From Leptobrachium leishanense (Eukaryota; Chordata; Amphibia; Anura; Megophryidae): a stretch of DNA of 64,000 nucleotides. Below, in pieces: positions 22,592 to 33,302 of the stretch. The notes under the pieces were generated by a model, which made no database searches, had not been told where the DNA came from, and saw nothing but the letters and a program-made list of their open reading frames with translations. The stretch is taken from positions 6,572,001-6,636,000 of the forward strand of contig CM019066.1 in assembly GCA_009667805.1 (NCBI GenBank), in the 5' to 3' direction. Each line of letters begins with the position of its first letter. Within the stretch, counting starts at the first letter, position 1. The position numbers were made by a program, and so were the translations under genes.

Positions 22592-23315
22592 AGGGCCCTA
22601 CTACATTCTCTGCGCAATTGTGCTCGCGCAGCGCAATTTTTGTTTCGCATGAAAAAAAATGTTATCGCGCGAAAATTAATGTGGTATTACGATCAGAGTG
22701 CATTTTTTCTCCCTTTAAGATTTTTCGTGCTCAAATTCGACACGCAAAGTCGTTCGCAAATGAACGTTGCGTGCAGGAATCGGTGGGCAGACTGTTTTGT
22801 CATGGGAATTGTCACGGGAATCAGCCAACATCAATCACCCATTTCCAATAAAATATTTACAAACTAAAAAATGGAAAAAAAAAAGAATTAACAACCACCA
22901 GCCAAAAAAAGAAAAAATTTACAATGACACAATTTATAAATTTTAATGTTTTGGTATGTGTAGAATGTGTAACTGTACAGTGCTGTATTTTTTTTTCGTG
23001 CTGGTGTATTTCGTTTCGCCCAGAACGATCACATTTGCAGTTACCACCTGCTTTTCATAGACGTTACAAAAATGCGCGCAAACTTTCGTTGCGCGAAGAT
23101 TGTAATACCATCCGCGTACCAGCGCACTAATGCATTGGCGCTCACAATGTTAAGTATGGGATGTGCGCATGAACTTGCGCTCACGCTGGGTTCGCGCAGG
23201 GTCACTCGCATTGGACGTTAACGAGCATCGTATGCGCGTACGTCGTAATACGACGTTCTGCGCAAACGGTTTCGCACGCGCGCAAAACTTATGCGCGAAG
23301 AATGTAATAGGGCCC
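22592..23315. mobile_element. Element with GGGCCCTATTACATTC ends (family G), copy 1
   Basis: The left end GGGCCCTACTACATTC and right end GAATGTAATAGGGCCC are inverted repeats, with GTA on each side. The interior is rich in GCGC and GCGCAA motifs on both strands. No protein is encoded. Copies are also at 28556-29289 and 30936-31659, with a diverged partial one from 63444. Confidence 0.8.
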
Positions 23316-23712
23316 GTAGCATATTATCTCCGACTTATTGGATTTGCAGATCCGGGTCATATGCCCCCCCCCCCCAAATCCACCAGCTTAGGCTAGGGTC
23401 AGACTGGTGCAGTTCGAACGCGCGTGCAGGCGCACTAAATCACGGCCGAAGTAGCAGCACATGACGGCCAATGACGGCCAATATACGCAGTACGTGCGTA
23501 CAAAAGTGCGCCCACGCCACGCAACCGGCAAATGAACGCATTTTTCGCACAACGTGATACCGCTAGTACAGACGTACAGAGTGCGCTGCGGCCGCATAGC
23601 AGCGTGTGTGCGTGATTAGGAGACGTCAGACGCTGCTATTGTGCGGCGTACATCCCGTCCAAACAGCCAAAGTTTCCTGCAGTTTGTTGGAGCGTACCTG
23701 CGACCGTCGAAC

Positions 23713-25678
23713 ATGGCTGCTGGACCAGAGATGGACGTGGAGAGGCTGATCAGCGCTGTGGGTGAGCATCCCGAGATCTGGGACACGGCCTGCGACCGGT
23801 ACAAGGATAAAGTGAAGAAGGCCAGCGCATGGGTCGTGGTGTCCCGTGTGGTGTACCCGGAGTACGATACGTGGTCCGAGAAAGAACAGCACATCCAGAG
23901 TGAGTATAAGATTATTTAATTCATAATCCCATACCTGTAAATCACAATAATAACAATAAATAAAAATATGTAATCCTAGAGGTGAAATCTCAAATGCTCC
24001 CCAGCTGCCAGGGCACCTGACCTGCATCACTGGTCAAATAATTAGACAGAGCATCGCGATACCTGTTGCTGTATCTATTCACAGCTATGATGTCATCGTT
24101 CACATCATCCTCAAGACCGACAACTGTGAGGGTATCGTCAAAATTAAAACCATCCCTGGCACGCACATAGTTATGTAGAATGCAACAGCATTTCACAATG
24201 TTCACACAGAAATCAACCTGTACATCCAGCGGTCTATGTAAAATCCTCCACTTGTTTGTCAGTATGCCAAAGGTACACTCCACATACCGTCTCGCCCGCG
24301 ACAGCCTATAATTAAACACCCGCTTCTTCACATTCAGGTGTGTCCCTGAGTAGGGCCTTAGGAGGTGTGTGGATAGGCCGAATGCTTCATCACCCACGAA
24401 GGCATAGGGGACTGTCACGTCACTGCCAGGCAATGGTGCGGCTCTGGGGATGTTCAGGGACCCACTCTCAATTTCATTCCAGTGTGGAGTTCCTGAACAG
24501 TGTGGAGTCAGAGTCTTTGCCGTATGAACCGACATCCACATAGACGAAACTATAGTTGGCATCTGCCACCGCCAGTAGGCCCATAGAAAAGTAATGTTTA
24601 TAATTCTGATACAGTGAGCCACTGTGCGGTGGCTTCACTATGCGGACATGTTTGCCATCCACGGCTCCCAGGCAGTTTGGAAAGTTGGCTCTCTCCCAGA
24701 ATCCTGCTGCAATTTCTACACATGCCTTGTGTGTCGGTTTTGGCAAACATTGCTCCTTCATGATTTCCCATATGGTTTGGCACACCTTGCGGACGATCTC
24801 ACCAGCTGTTGATCTGCCAATGCGGAAGTTATAATGCAGATCCTTCAAACTGCATCCACTAGCGAGATACCTAGAAGACAAAACAAGAATGTTTGAATAT
24901 GATCACATACCATGAACACAAGCTAATGTCACACTCATCATGTTTTGCAGCACAAGAGGCGATGAACAAATGGCGCACAGTACGCGACAACTACACGCGG
25001 GTGCAGAAGAAGCAAGCCATGGCTGCGCGCTCTGGAGCTGGTGGGAAAAAGGTCCGTGGATACATCTATGCTGAGCAATTGTCGTTCCTCCGAAGGACCC
25101 AGGAGCCGCGCAGTAGCGTCAGCAGCATGGACCAGCCATCGACCTCCGGCACACAGGTACAACACATGGTGCCAGGAGGTTCTGCCAGCTGCCAGGAGGA
25201 GGAGAACCAGGGTGTTGCAGAGTCCCAACAGGTGGCAGGTACCGCAACAACAGTCAGCACCAGACCTGCACAGAGGAGAAGGGCACCAGCTACAGACCTG
25301 GAGCAGGCCATGGTTACCTTCATGGAGGCTCAAACCAACCATCCACACCAACGCTGCATGCTTGCGGACTCCGTGGACATGTCGTTCTTTAATGCCTGTA
25401 TGCTCCTCCTCAACAAGATGAGCGAGGCGGAGAAGATGGAGTACCGGCACAGATCTCTGGCAATATTGGAGGACATACTTTCCCGTCCCCATCACGCAGC
25501 CGCTTACCATGCTGTGCCACAATCCACCAATGCCAGTGGATCTTCCCTCCCCAGTCAGGTGCTGTCCACCCACCCAGCCATGCCCTCTGGAGCCAGGCCA
25601 CACACAGAGTCGGGGTCCAGCTCTAGCCACACCACCGGCCCTCATGACCCAGATGCTCGGCGGTATCATGATCTGTGA
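23713..25678 (+). CDS. Harbinger MADF/Myb-like DNA-binding protein (two exons)
   Basis: The coding parts are 23713-23899 and 24951-25678. The donor is GTGAGT at 23900, and the acceptor ends 'tgttttgcag' at 24950. The phases fit and give 304 residues with no stop until TGA at 25676-25678. The ATG at 23713 has A at -3 and G at +4. Residues 8 to about 95 form a MADF domain (DVERLISAVGEHPEIWD, RYKDKVKKASAW, QEAMNKWRTVRDNYTR). A Ser/Gln/Thr-rich linker follows, then a C-terminal segment with MLLLNKMSEAEKMEYR. In Harbinger elements this second protein binds the ends and helps the transposase enter the nucleus; that role is taken from known family members. The frame is intact in this copy. Confidence 0.9.
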
Positions 25679-26288
25679 TACAGGTCATGAATATGTTTTA
25701 TTTTTGTTTGCCATGTGTTATTTGGTTTAACGTTTTATATATCCTGACCTTCAGTTTACAATCTTTAATATATGTCCCGAATATATTACTGTTATTTTAT
25801 TTCATGTTTCATATTATATTATTATTTTGGTCTACATTGTTGTCGGAGTCATTTATGATTATGTACGTGTGATATGATGCCTGTGTGTGTGTGTGTATGC
25901 ATGTGACAGTGGGCATGTGACTACAGACATGATGCACTCATGTCAGGTGACTGGCAGCGATGTCATGTATACAGGTGTTTGACAGTACGTACCGCAAAGT
26001 GATGACCAGCATCTCCTCCGGTGGTATGGCGGCCCGCATTAAGGTGTCCCTCTTGGTCAGTGGCTCGCGTACCCGCAACAACAGTTCATCAAAGGAGGCG
26101 ATGGACATCCGCATGTAGTTGAAAAACTTCACGGGGTCCCTCTCTCGCAGTGGCCTGTACAGCGTCACAAAGTGTCCATGCGTGGGTCTGGCAGCGTTGA
26201 TTTCATGAACCCAGGTTCGCCGCTTTCTCTTCCTCTTGAGGTACAGGTACCCCATCGCAGCAAACACAAAGACATGTGCAGGATCCAT
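23990..26288 (-). pseudogene. Harbinger DDE transposase, one frame lesion
   Basis: Exon 1 is 26288-25993 (MDPAHVFVFAAMGYLYLKRK, 98 codons) with donor GTACGT. Exon 2 begins at 24870 after the acceptor 'tcttctag', and the codon split CG|G restores an arginine. The helix-turn-helix-like part (SLKDLHYNFRIGRSTAGEI) is followed by catalytic segments: GAVDGKHV, DVGSYGKDSDS and VGDEAF, then ECTFGILTNKWRIL. The only break seen is at 24480-24482, where the frame changes by what looks like a 2-bp loss in a TGTG tract. Allowing for it, the protein would be about 392 residues, a normal length for the family. The stop is at 23990-23992. Confidence 0.9.
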
Positions 26289-26498
26289 CTTTGGAAAACG
26301 CCTCCATCTCCAAAATGGCTTTTTATACCCTTACCCTTATTTTTACATTTATCAATTGATTAGATTCATCGGATTGTTCTCTTTTTTTTACAGCTCCGTC
26401 ATGAAATACGTCCAGAATTGCGCATCATCTGCCCGCTTAAGCGTATTCCGTGAAAAAATGCGTTCGCACGCAACGACGTTCGTCTGACCCTGGCCTAA

Positions 26499-27272
26499 AC
26501 TGTACCCTTTTCTGGATAATAAAACATACACTTACTTGTGTTTTGGATTTAAAAATCATGCACGAACAACGTATGCTTCTTTTACCATGCTACCATAAGT
26601 GATGCCTTCACTTATTTTTTGTAAGCTTGCTGCAGGGCCTTGCGCGGTTACAGATACATTACGGTTACTTAGCATTTATGAAAAACCAACAATATTCACT
26701 TTGCGTCTACTATGTCTCTATGATTGATAACAACAATAAAGTAAAGCCTCCACATTCATGCAAGAATGGTCCAATCATCTCCAGACCTACAGGGGGCTGA
26801 TGAAAGATGATTTCGAAAACATGAATGTCTAGTAGGGAACAGAAATGATGCATTCATCAAAAGGTGTGATTGTATCATCGCTGCCTGCTCGATCAATGAA
26901 TGATATGCACACGCCTTCTATAGACTCTACAGGTGTCTGATGTCTGCACTTTTTCCTTTAAAGTGGAAGCTGCATTGGCTTCTGAGCTCTTTATCACTGA
27001 TATACTGTACATCCATACATAATATCCAACTGCTAGGTGTACGGAGGGGGGGGGGAATGGACTGGAGTTAGGATGGATTTCATGGTCGTGACAGAAGCGT
27101 GAGACACCATGTTGATGACCGCTCCGACGTAACTGATACCTGTCCACTTAGAATACGGTCCAGACGGAGATTAGCTGAATGACATATTGTACACCTTGAG
27201 TCAATTTAGACTTAGAGACGAGAGAGAACACTTACTTCCCGCTGATCGAAAAAAATTCTGGGCATGGAGATC
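26499..27272. other. Interval without a recognised gene
   Basis: No coding frame or repeat boundary is convincing. A CTGATGA...CGAAAA string near 26798 was examined as a hammerhead and rejected. Confidence 0.4.
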
Positions 27273-27595
27273 TAATTACATAGTTACATAGGCTGAAAAT
27301 ACACGTGCGTCCATCGGGTTCAGCCTCTCACACATCACCTACTGCTGTTGATCCAAAAGAAGGCAAAAAAAACCAGTGAGAAGCGCTCGCCAATATGCAA
27401 CACACTGGGAAAAAATCCCTTCTTGACCCCAGATGGCGTCAGATTACTCCTTGGATCAAGAAGCTTTTACCCACATATTAGATACTATGAGCCTTAATAT
27501 TCTGTGTCTGCAGGAAGTCATCCAGTCGTTTTTTAAAAGTCTGTACAGTCTCTGACCCAACCACCTCAACAGGCAGAGAATTCCACAATTCAGAT
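27273..27595 (-). mobile_element. LINE-like 3' end, decayed
   Basis: It reads, on the minus strand, the same sequence as 58915-59270: a coding tail with SLPVEVVGSETVQTF followed by 'aacatagttacat'-type termini. The copy here has a short protein remnant and starts at about 27595. Confidence 0.7.
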
Positions 27596-27959
27596 TAAAT
27601 GCAAACAAACGCGCCCAAGAGTGGTGTACTATGGGAAGTTGGACCGTCCTGGGTGACAGCTTTGGTGATGATGTATGACTGGCTGTCATCCAGTGACCTG
27701 GCCAACACCTAGTCCGCACTGTCACTCACGACTGAGTGTAGTAAAGTCCGGAAGGACTCCGATGGTAGCAGAGGACCCGTCCCCGGTATCTGTGCAGCAG
27801 AACTTCTCAGTAATGCTGTAGCAAGACACAGCCCAAAGCTGGTCTCCAGCCCTTACATGTGTGATTCCTGATTAAGTTTTGCATCCAGGTCACAAAACTG
27901 TGTAAAGTAGCTATTGTAACACCAACAACATTCAAATCCGAGCGGGATACAGCAAAGTC

Positions 27960-28265
27960 ACGGTGTAGGCTGAGAGTGGAAATAAGCATCAAAAGGGATA
28001 GAGAAGTGGGGCAAAGCTGCAATGGGAGGGTGGGAAAACGCACAATAGGGATTGGCAGAGTTGCACCGAGAATTCAATGTGGATGGAGGAGTTGGAAAAA
28101 GAATATTTGGGGATGGGCAAAGGCATAATGGAGTGGGGGGAGGACAAAGGTATAATAGGATTGGAAAGTGGGGGCAAAAGCACAATGGGGAGGTGGTTAT
28201 AGACACAACAGGCTGTGGGTAAAGACACAATGGAGGAGGGATAAGTGGAACAAAAGTACAAGAGG
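27960..28265. repeat. Purine-rich imperfect tandem repeat
   Basis: The motif 'gcacaatggggagg' and variants recur about every 30 bp. A similar stretch is at about 34440-34620. Long open frames on the other strand here come from the low-complexity sequence. Confidence 0.5.
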
Positions 28266-28555
28266 GATGAAAGAGATGGAGCAGATTCTTATTGCAGAAA
28301 ACCTAGTGAAGAGATCCTAAGAAACCCACCCGGCCAATGTAGCCCTCAATGCAGCACTGGTAGAAATTAATCCTTGGACAGAAAGATTAAACAAATAAGC
28401 CATAAATGCGCAATAACACCGAAGCTGAAATAACTGGCTCCAGAAGAAGAATTAAAATAAAACTTAACCTTTATTACAATATTGAAACAAACAAGAGAAA
28501 AACAAAGCACATGGAAGATATCAGCAACATAAAATAAACAAAATTAGGACATTTG

Positions 28556-29289
28556 GGGCCCCTATTACATTCATCACGCAAAAACGTACGGTAAACGTGT
28601 GAACTTTTGCGCGAAGCGTCAAACGTTAACGCATGTAAATCAACGCTGGTATTACAATCCTCGCGCATTTTTTCACCCGTCAAAAAAATAACACTCGTAA
28701 AACGATGCATAAAAATGCGCGCACAGTAACGTTGTGCACAGAAATCAGTGTGCTGACTGTTTTTTTCACGCGATTCAGCCAATCAGAATTAAGAACCGCA
28801 ATTGTCTCATGTTAAGTTTTTGCGCCTGTCAAAGTCAATCTGCGCATATATGCTGCATCAATAAAAAAGCACGCACAACTTCTCAAATTTATTGGTTGGG
28901 TATGTGTAGAATGTGTAACTATACTTTGCTGTGTATTTTTTTTTTGGGCTGGTGTATTTGGTTTCGGCCGGGTTGATAGAATTTGCCATTAACACCAGCT
29001 TTTAGGAGTTGCTAAAATTATGCGCGCAAAGGCTGTGCGTTACAAACTGCGCATAGATTGTAATACCATCCGCGTACCAGCGCACAAAAGCATTTGCGCT
29101 CACAGTATTAGTCACAGTATAGGATGCGCGCTGTACAGTAAACTCGCGCAGGTTCACCCGCGGTAGACGTATACGTGCGTTTGTTGCGCTGACATTGTAA
29201 AACGATGTTCAGCGCAAAGGGTTTTGCTCCTCGTGTTAAAGTCTTTTTGCGCACGCGTTAACGTTTGCGTGAAGAATGTAATAGGGCCC
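28556..29289. mobile_element. Family G element, copy 2
   Basis: The ends are GGGCCCCTATTACATTC and GAATGTAATAGGGCCC. The flanking sequence (28490-28555 and 29290-29315) is itself a repeat whose uninterrupted form is at 41645-41740, so the insertion site can be read directly. Confidence 0.82.
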
Positions 29290-29315
29290 TTCATTTTTTT
29301 GGTGGTAGTGTCCCT

Positions 29316-29425
29316 TTTAAGGATCACCTTGAGGAAATGCAGACTGAATCCTGCAATCACTGAGCAGCAAATCATATCACCTGTGCTGTGCTTCACATAT
29401 CTGCAAACCTGACCTGTTAGTGGGG
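29316..29425. mobile_element. Fragment of the CAGTGTTTCCC hAT-type MITE
   Basis: The segment 'aaggatcaccttgaggaaat' to 'ctgacctgttagtggg' matches the middle and right of the intact copy at 42842-43020. Both termini are missing. Confidence 0.7.
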
Positions 29426-29441
29426 GGGGGGTGAACATTTA

Positions 29442-29890
29442 GGCTGCTGTCAGACGAGCGTAGTGTTCACGTCCGTGATTGCGCCTAAAAGTACGTCCGT
29501 GATAGCATGAAAGAAAGTCCATTGGAGCCTGACACATGAAGTACGTCCGCACTGAACTGCGGACGCATGACGGACGCTGCAAACGGACGCAGGTTAGGCA
29601 AGAACGTAATACTGCTAGAACGGACGTGCGGAGTGCGCTGCGTCCACAACGTCTGCATAGCTTTGTGTGTGAGTGATGGAGCATGGTCAGACTGACTGCA
29701 TTTATACGTCCAGCATTTTTGACGGACAGAATGTTTTTTCATTGTAATTTATTTTTCCCTCCTACATCCGTCAAAAAATAACTTCAGTGAAAAAACGGAC
29801 TGTGTGACCACTACTGCGTCATCCGTACTGACGATGTCCGTACTGCACGGACGTACAGTCCGTAGAAATCACGCTCGTCTGACCCTAGCC
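29442..29890. mobile_element. Harbinger-type MITE, family A, copy 5
   Basis: TTA stands at both sides (29439-29441 and 29891-29893). The ends are GGCTGCTGTCAGACGAGCG and GCTCGTCTGACCCTAGCC. It is closest in sequence to the copy at 9169. Confidence 0.9.
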
Positions 29891-30271
29891 TTAGACTGTG
29901 CTGTTGTTAGTTTACCTTTTTAGAATAAAAGTGCTGCTGCTGCAAATCGTGGCCCCTTAGTCTGCAAACATAAAATAAATGGAAGCTGTCTGCTTTCTAA
30001 CACAGATACAGGTCTGGGAAGAGAATGATAAGATCAGGTCATTTTAAGCCTCTCTTCACCAGCTCAAAAGTCCTGCTATTACATCTTCGATTAGCCGAGT
30101 GAACGCGTTAAAACTGCGCATTAATGCCTTTTATCTGTCAAGACAGTGGAAAAACATCTTTTTTTTAAAAAACCGATAGCATCTTTGTGAATCCCTGTCA
30201 CAGATGATAACAAAAATGTTGCTTTTCGTAACCCGCTTTGTAGAATTAAATTCCGCGCTCCGAGAGTTTTA

Positions 30272-30453
30272 CAGGGTTATTCAGAGAGCGGTGAAAAGCA
30301 GGAGAATGACTGGAGAATGAAAAATTCTAGGTCAAAATAGCCGATTTGGAAAGTGAGATGAAAGGGAGAATTTTTCTGGTTTGGCTATTTTGACCTAGAA
30401 TTTTTCATTCTCCAGTCATTCTCCTGCTTTTCACCGCTCTCTGAATAACCCTG
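30272..30453. repeat. Perfect hairpin: 71-bp inverted arms, 40-nt loop
   Basis: Arms 30272-30342 and 30383-30453 are exact reverse complements by eye. They start CAGGGTTATTCAGAGAGCGG, the terminal motif of family F. This is a short family F derivative that would fold as one long stem if transcribed. A diverged relative is at 47108-47290. Confidence 0.93.
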
Positions 30454-30836
30454 ATACTCCTCTTCAGCTTTCTTTCCTTCGAAAATGATGTTTATTATAA
30501 TAATGCTGTACATAAGAGTAACTGTTAAACTTGTCTCCCACAATAACAACATTCATTCATGAAGCCGCTATTCATATCAAATCTAATGACAGGCGCATCC
30601 TGCCTGGGCATCACAACAAAACTGGACAGAGGCCATGCGCTCCATGCGCTCCATGCGGTCCATGCGCTCCATGCTAACATCCGCTTTGTTTTCCCCAACT
30701 GGAGCGCGTTAGAGCGAGCCTTGAACTTCATTTACGAGGAGAGGTCAAAAAAAGTAAGCTTAAAAATCAATGCCAAAAATAATGCGAACTAAATTTTATG
30801 TTCCAAAAAGAAAACTTAATTCTTCTAATACTTATT

Positions 30837-31759
30837 TAAAAAAGAAGAAAAATCCTCATACATAGACAAGGAGTCAGCAACTTCGGCCCTCCAGAGGATT
30901 TGGAACATCATGTCCAATGAGGTTCAGCCAATCCTGGGCCCTATTACATTCCTAACGCAAAAACGCTAGCGCAGCGCAGGATTTTTTGCGCACAGCATTA
31001 AGCGTTAACACGCGAAAATTAACGGTGGTATTACAATCCTCGTGCATTTTTTCATCCGTCAAAAAATAACGTTTGTAAAACCGACGTGCAAAGCACCGTT
31101 GCGCGCAGAAATCAGTGACGCAATGTAATTTTTGACGCGAGTCCGTCATTTTTTGCCTCAAGTCTGTCATTTTTTTTCCACGAGTCCGTCATTTTTTGAT
31201 GCGAGTCCGTCATTTGTTTGCAGACTGCACACAACAGACGTACGTTTTGACGGAAGACAAGGTAGTGGCCGTCATTTTTACAGATCTAGTAAAAAAAAGT
31301 GCGCATCGACGTTCTCTGTTGTGAATCCGTAGTTTGGTACGGTCAGGTTATTACAATTTGCCGTTACCACCAGCTTTTCAAAGACGTTAAAATTATGCGC
31401 GCAAACGTTGTCCGTTAAATTTTGCGCTAAGATTGTAATACCATGCGCGCACCAGCGCACAAACGCATTTGCGCTCACAATGTTAAGTATAGGACGCGCA
31501 CAGTTCATTATGTTCACGCAGGTCCATCCGCGTTAAACGTTAACGTGCATTTTTTGCGCTGACGTTGTAATACGACGTTCAGCGCAAAGGGTTTTGCCCC
31601 TCGCGTTAACGCATCTTTGCGCACGCGCAAAATTGTGTGCGAGGAATGTAATAGGGCCCCCAGTAAGTGGCTGAACATCACGGGAGATGTAGTTCCAAAA
31701 CCTGTGGAGGGCCAAGGCTGCCGACCCCTTGTCTATGAGGATTTTTCTTCTTTTTTTAG
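30837..31759. mobile_element. Palindromic MITE ('GTCAGCAAC' family), split by a family G element
   Basis: The left half (30837-30935) and right half (31660-31759) mirror each other, including the outer 'agaagaaaaatcctcata' and 'tgaggatttttcttct'. The middle is the younger insertion at 30936-31659. Confidence 0.75.
30936..31659. mobile_element. Family G element, copy 3
   Basis: The ends are GGGCCCTATTACATTCC and GGAATGTAATAGGGCCC. It contains a short tandem repeat at about 31138-31215 (four to five copies of 'gagtccgtcattttttg'). Confidence 0.82.
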
Positions 31760-31905
31760 ACAAGGGGTCAGCAACCGTGCACCACTAGATGTTTACGGAA
31801 CTACATGTCCCATGATGTTCAGCCATTTACCAGATTGGCTGAGCCTCATGGGACATGTAGTTCCAAAACATCTGGAGGGCCAAGGATGCCTACCGCTGCC
31901 ATAGA
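31760..31905. mobile_element. Palindromic MITE ('GTCAGCAAC' family), intact short copy
   Basis: The left half 'ggggtcagcaaccgtgcacc...gaactacatgtcccatga' mirrors the right half 'tcatgggacatgtagttcc...gagggccaagg'. Confidence 0.75.
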
Positions 31906-32626
31906 TGATCATGGAGGTGTGAGGTTACCATAAAGCGGCGCTGGTAGGCGTTAAGAACTGAAATTCTTGCTTAAAGCATCCGACTGTCATTTCCGACAAT
32001 TACTTATTTTATCAATGATTCTGTCTTTATAAATTAGGATATTTTTGTGTGTGATGCGCCGACACATTTTAGCTCTTTGTGAATATTTCAGCTGTAATTT
32101 CCTCCCCCCCCCTTCTAATTCATCTCCTTCAAGTTCTATTTTTCCTTCGTCTTCAAAGAATAATTCTATGTCATCACGCTTTTCGGCCCTTCCATTTCTC
32201 GTTCCATCTCCTCAATTACATATGGTAGAAATAGGACACGTAGCCCACAGGTTCGTACGTATCGGGAACTCGGGATATGAAAGGTATTAGTCTTTTGTAA
32301 GTGCTTTGATGGCGACGCAAGCCAAAAACGCGCGTCTACTGGATCACAGGTCACCGCTTGATGAATCCTTCTGGTCATGATCAATTCCGGCCAGTATCGG
32401 TCACCATGCATCTATATTCTTATTACGTTACATTAACACGACATCCCTATGTAACTGTCAACATGGAGTAAAGAGAAACAGGACACATAACCACAGCTGT
32501 GCATAATACATCATGATACCTAGGGCTTGCAAACTGTGAGTTTTTTCTCACTATCATGCAATGAGGTCCATGTCATACGACCATGAACTGTCTCGGTTGG
32601 TATTGTCCCCATTCCTTGTCGCTGGG
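31906..32626. other. Region downstream of the receptor's last exon
   Basis: On the minus strand this follows the receptor stop codon and may hold its 3' untranslated part. I did not find a clear AATAAA signal. No repeat is recognised. Confidence 0.35.
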
Positions 32627-32840
32627 TCAGTTCATGCAGCTGTTGGACTTCAGACTGTGAGTGGTTTGCTTTACCGACAGCGTTACGTTCGGCTTGCTGC
32701 ACGTGAAATCTAAAGTCTGGAAGAACAGCTGCCTGAAGGAAGAGGAAACCATGTTGTACAGGACCGGGTTGACGGCCGAGCTGACGTAGAAGAGGGTGTT
32801 GGTCAGCATGTAGAAGTAGTGGTAGAAATTGTAGAGAAAT
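32627..32840 (-). CDS. ntsr2: Neurotensin receptor (NTSR2-like), last coding exon
   Basis: This is the C-terminal part of a G-protein-coupled receptor for neurotensin, located in the plasma membrane. The acceptor 'tctgtcttttgcag' precedes 32840. The first base completes a split Glu codon from the exon at 42335-42425, then come [11 protein letters not shown] and transmembrane helix 7 with the NPVLYN (NPxxY) motif. The cytoplasmic tail starts SSSFRQLFF, has one cysteine (FTCS) that could be palmitoylated, and ends SNSCMN before TGA at 32627-32629. The run [17 protein letters not shown] is closer to NTSR2 than to NTSR1 as I remember them. The subtype is therefore inference; the family is not in doubt. 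Confidence 0.9.
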
Positions 32841-32976
32841 CTGCAAAAGACAGAAACGTAAGAAAGAAAATAAAGCAAAGTATTTATAAGAGTTATAAAG
32901 TGTAATCGTTTTCTGATCTAGATACTTCTATTTGAATAGACCAACGTGCGTTTAAATTATTTAATTCATTGTTTAA

Positions 32977-33302
32977 GCCGGGGTCAGACGAGCGGTAGTA
33001 AGAGCGGAAGGAACGTCCGTGAGAGTGGACGTTCCTTCCTCTCTGATGCCCTTCTGGCCGCCTTGCTGAGTGCAGTTCGAGCCTTGCACCGCTGAGTGCA
33101 CTATCCTTCTATGGAGGATCACGCTTTGCAGCGCCGTCAACACGCATCTAGCGTTTTGACGGGGAGCATGGACGCTTGTAGCGTGCAATTCGTGCACACG
33201 CTACAGCATGTGACCAACCCCGTCTCTGCGTCACAACGCTGCGATGGACGCCGGTAGGCGCGTCGGTGTGGGCGCACCTAGTGCTCTCGTCTGACACCGG
33301 CC
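32977..33302. mobile_element. Harbinger-like MITE, family B, intact copy
   Basis: The ends GCCGGGGTCAGACGAGCG and CTCGTCTGACACCGGC are inverted repeats next to TAA and TTA. The interior ('ggacgttccttc') differs from family A and matches the interrupted copy at 47915-48696. Confidence 0.82.

Larger units (their letters stand above)
23391..26495. mobile_element. PIF/Harbinger transposon with two convergent genes, 3.1 kb
   Basis: The ends GGCTAGGGTCAGACTGG and CGTCTGACCCTGGCC are inverted repeats, flanked by TTA at 23388 and TAA at 26496. Inside are a MADF-type DNA-binding protein on the plus strand and a DDE transposase on the minus strand. Vertebrate Harbinger elements need both. The ends match those of the short family A copies in the window, so this copy or its relatives could have moved them. 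Confidence 0.93.

Noticed and set aside
24938..25669. 243-residue minus-strand frame
   Set aside because: It is the antisense shadow of the MADF protein exon, whose frame has domain and splice support.
26790..26835. Possible hammerhead (CTGATGA...CGAAAAC)
   Set aside because: Stem II is short, the GAAA has an extra A, and stem I does not pair; no inverted arms are near.
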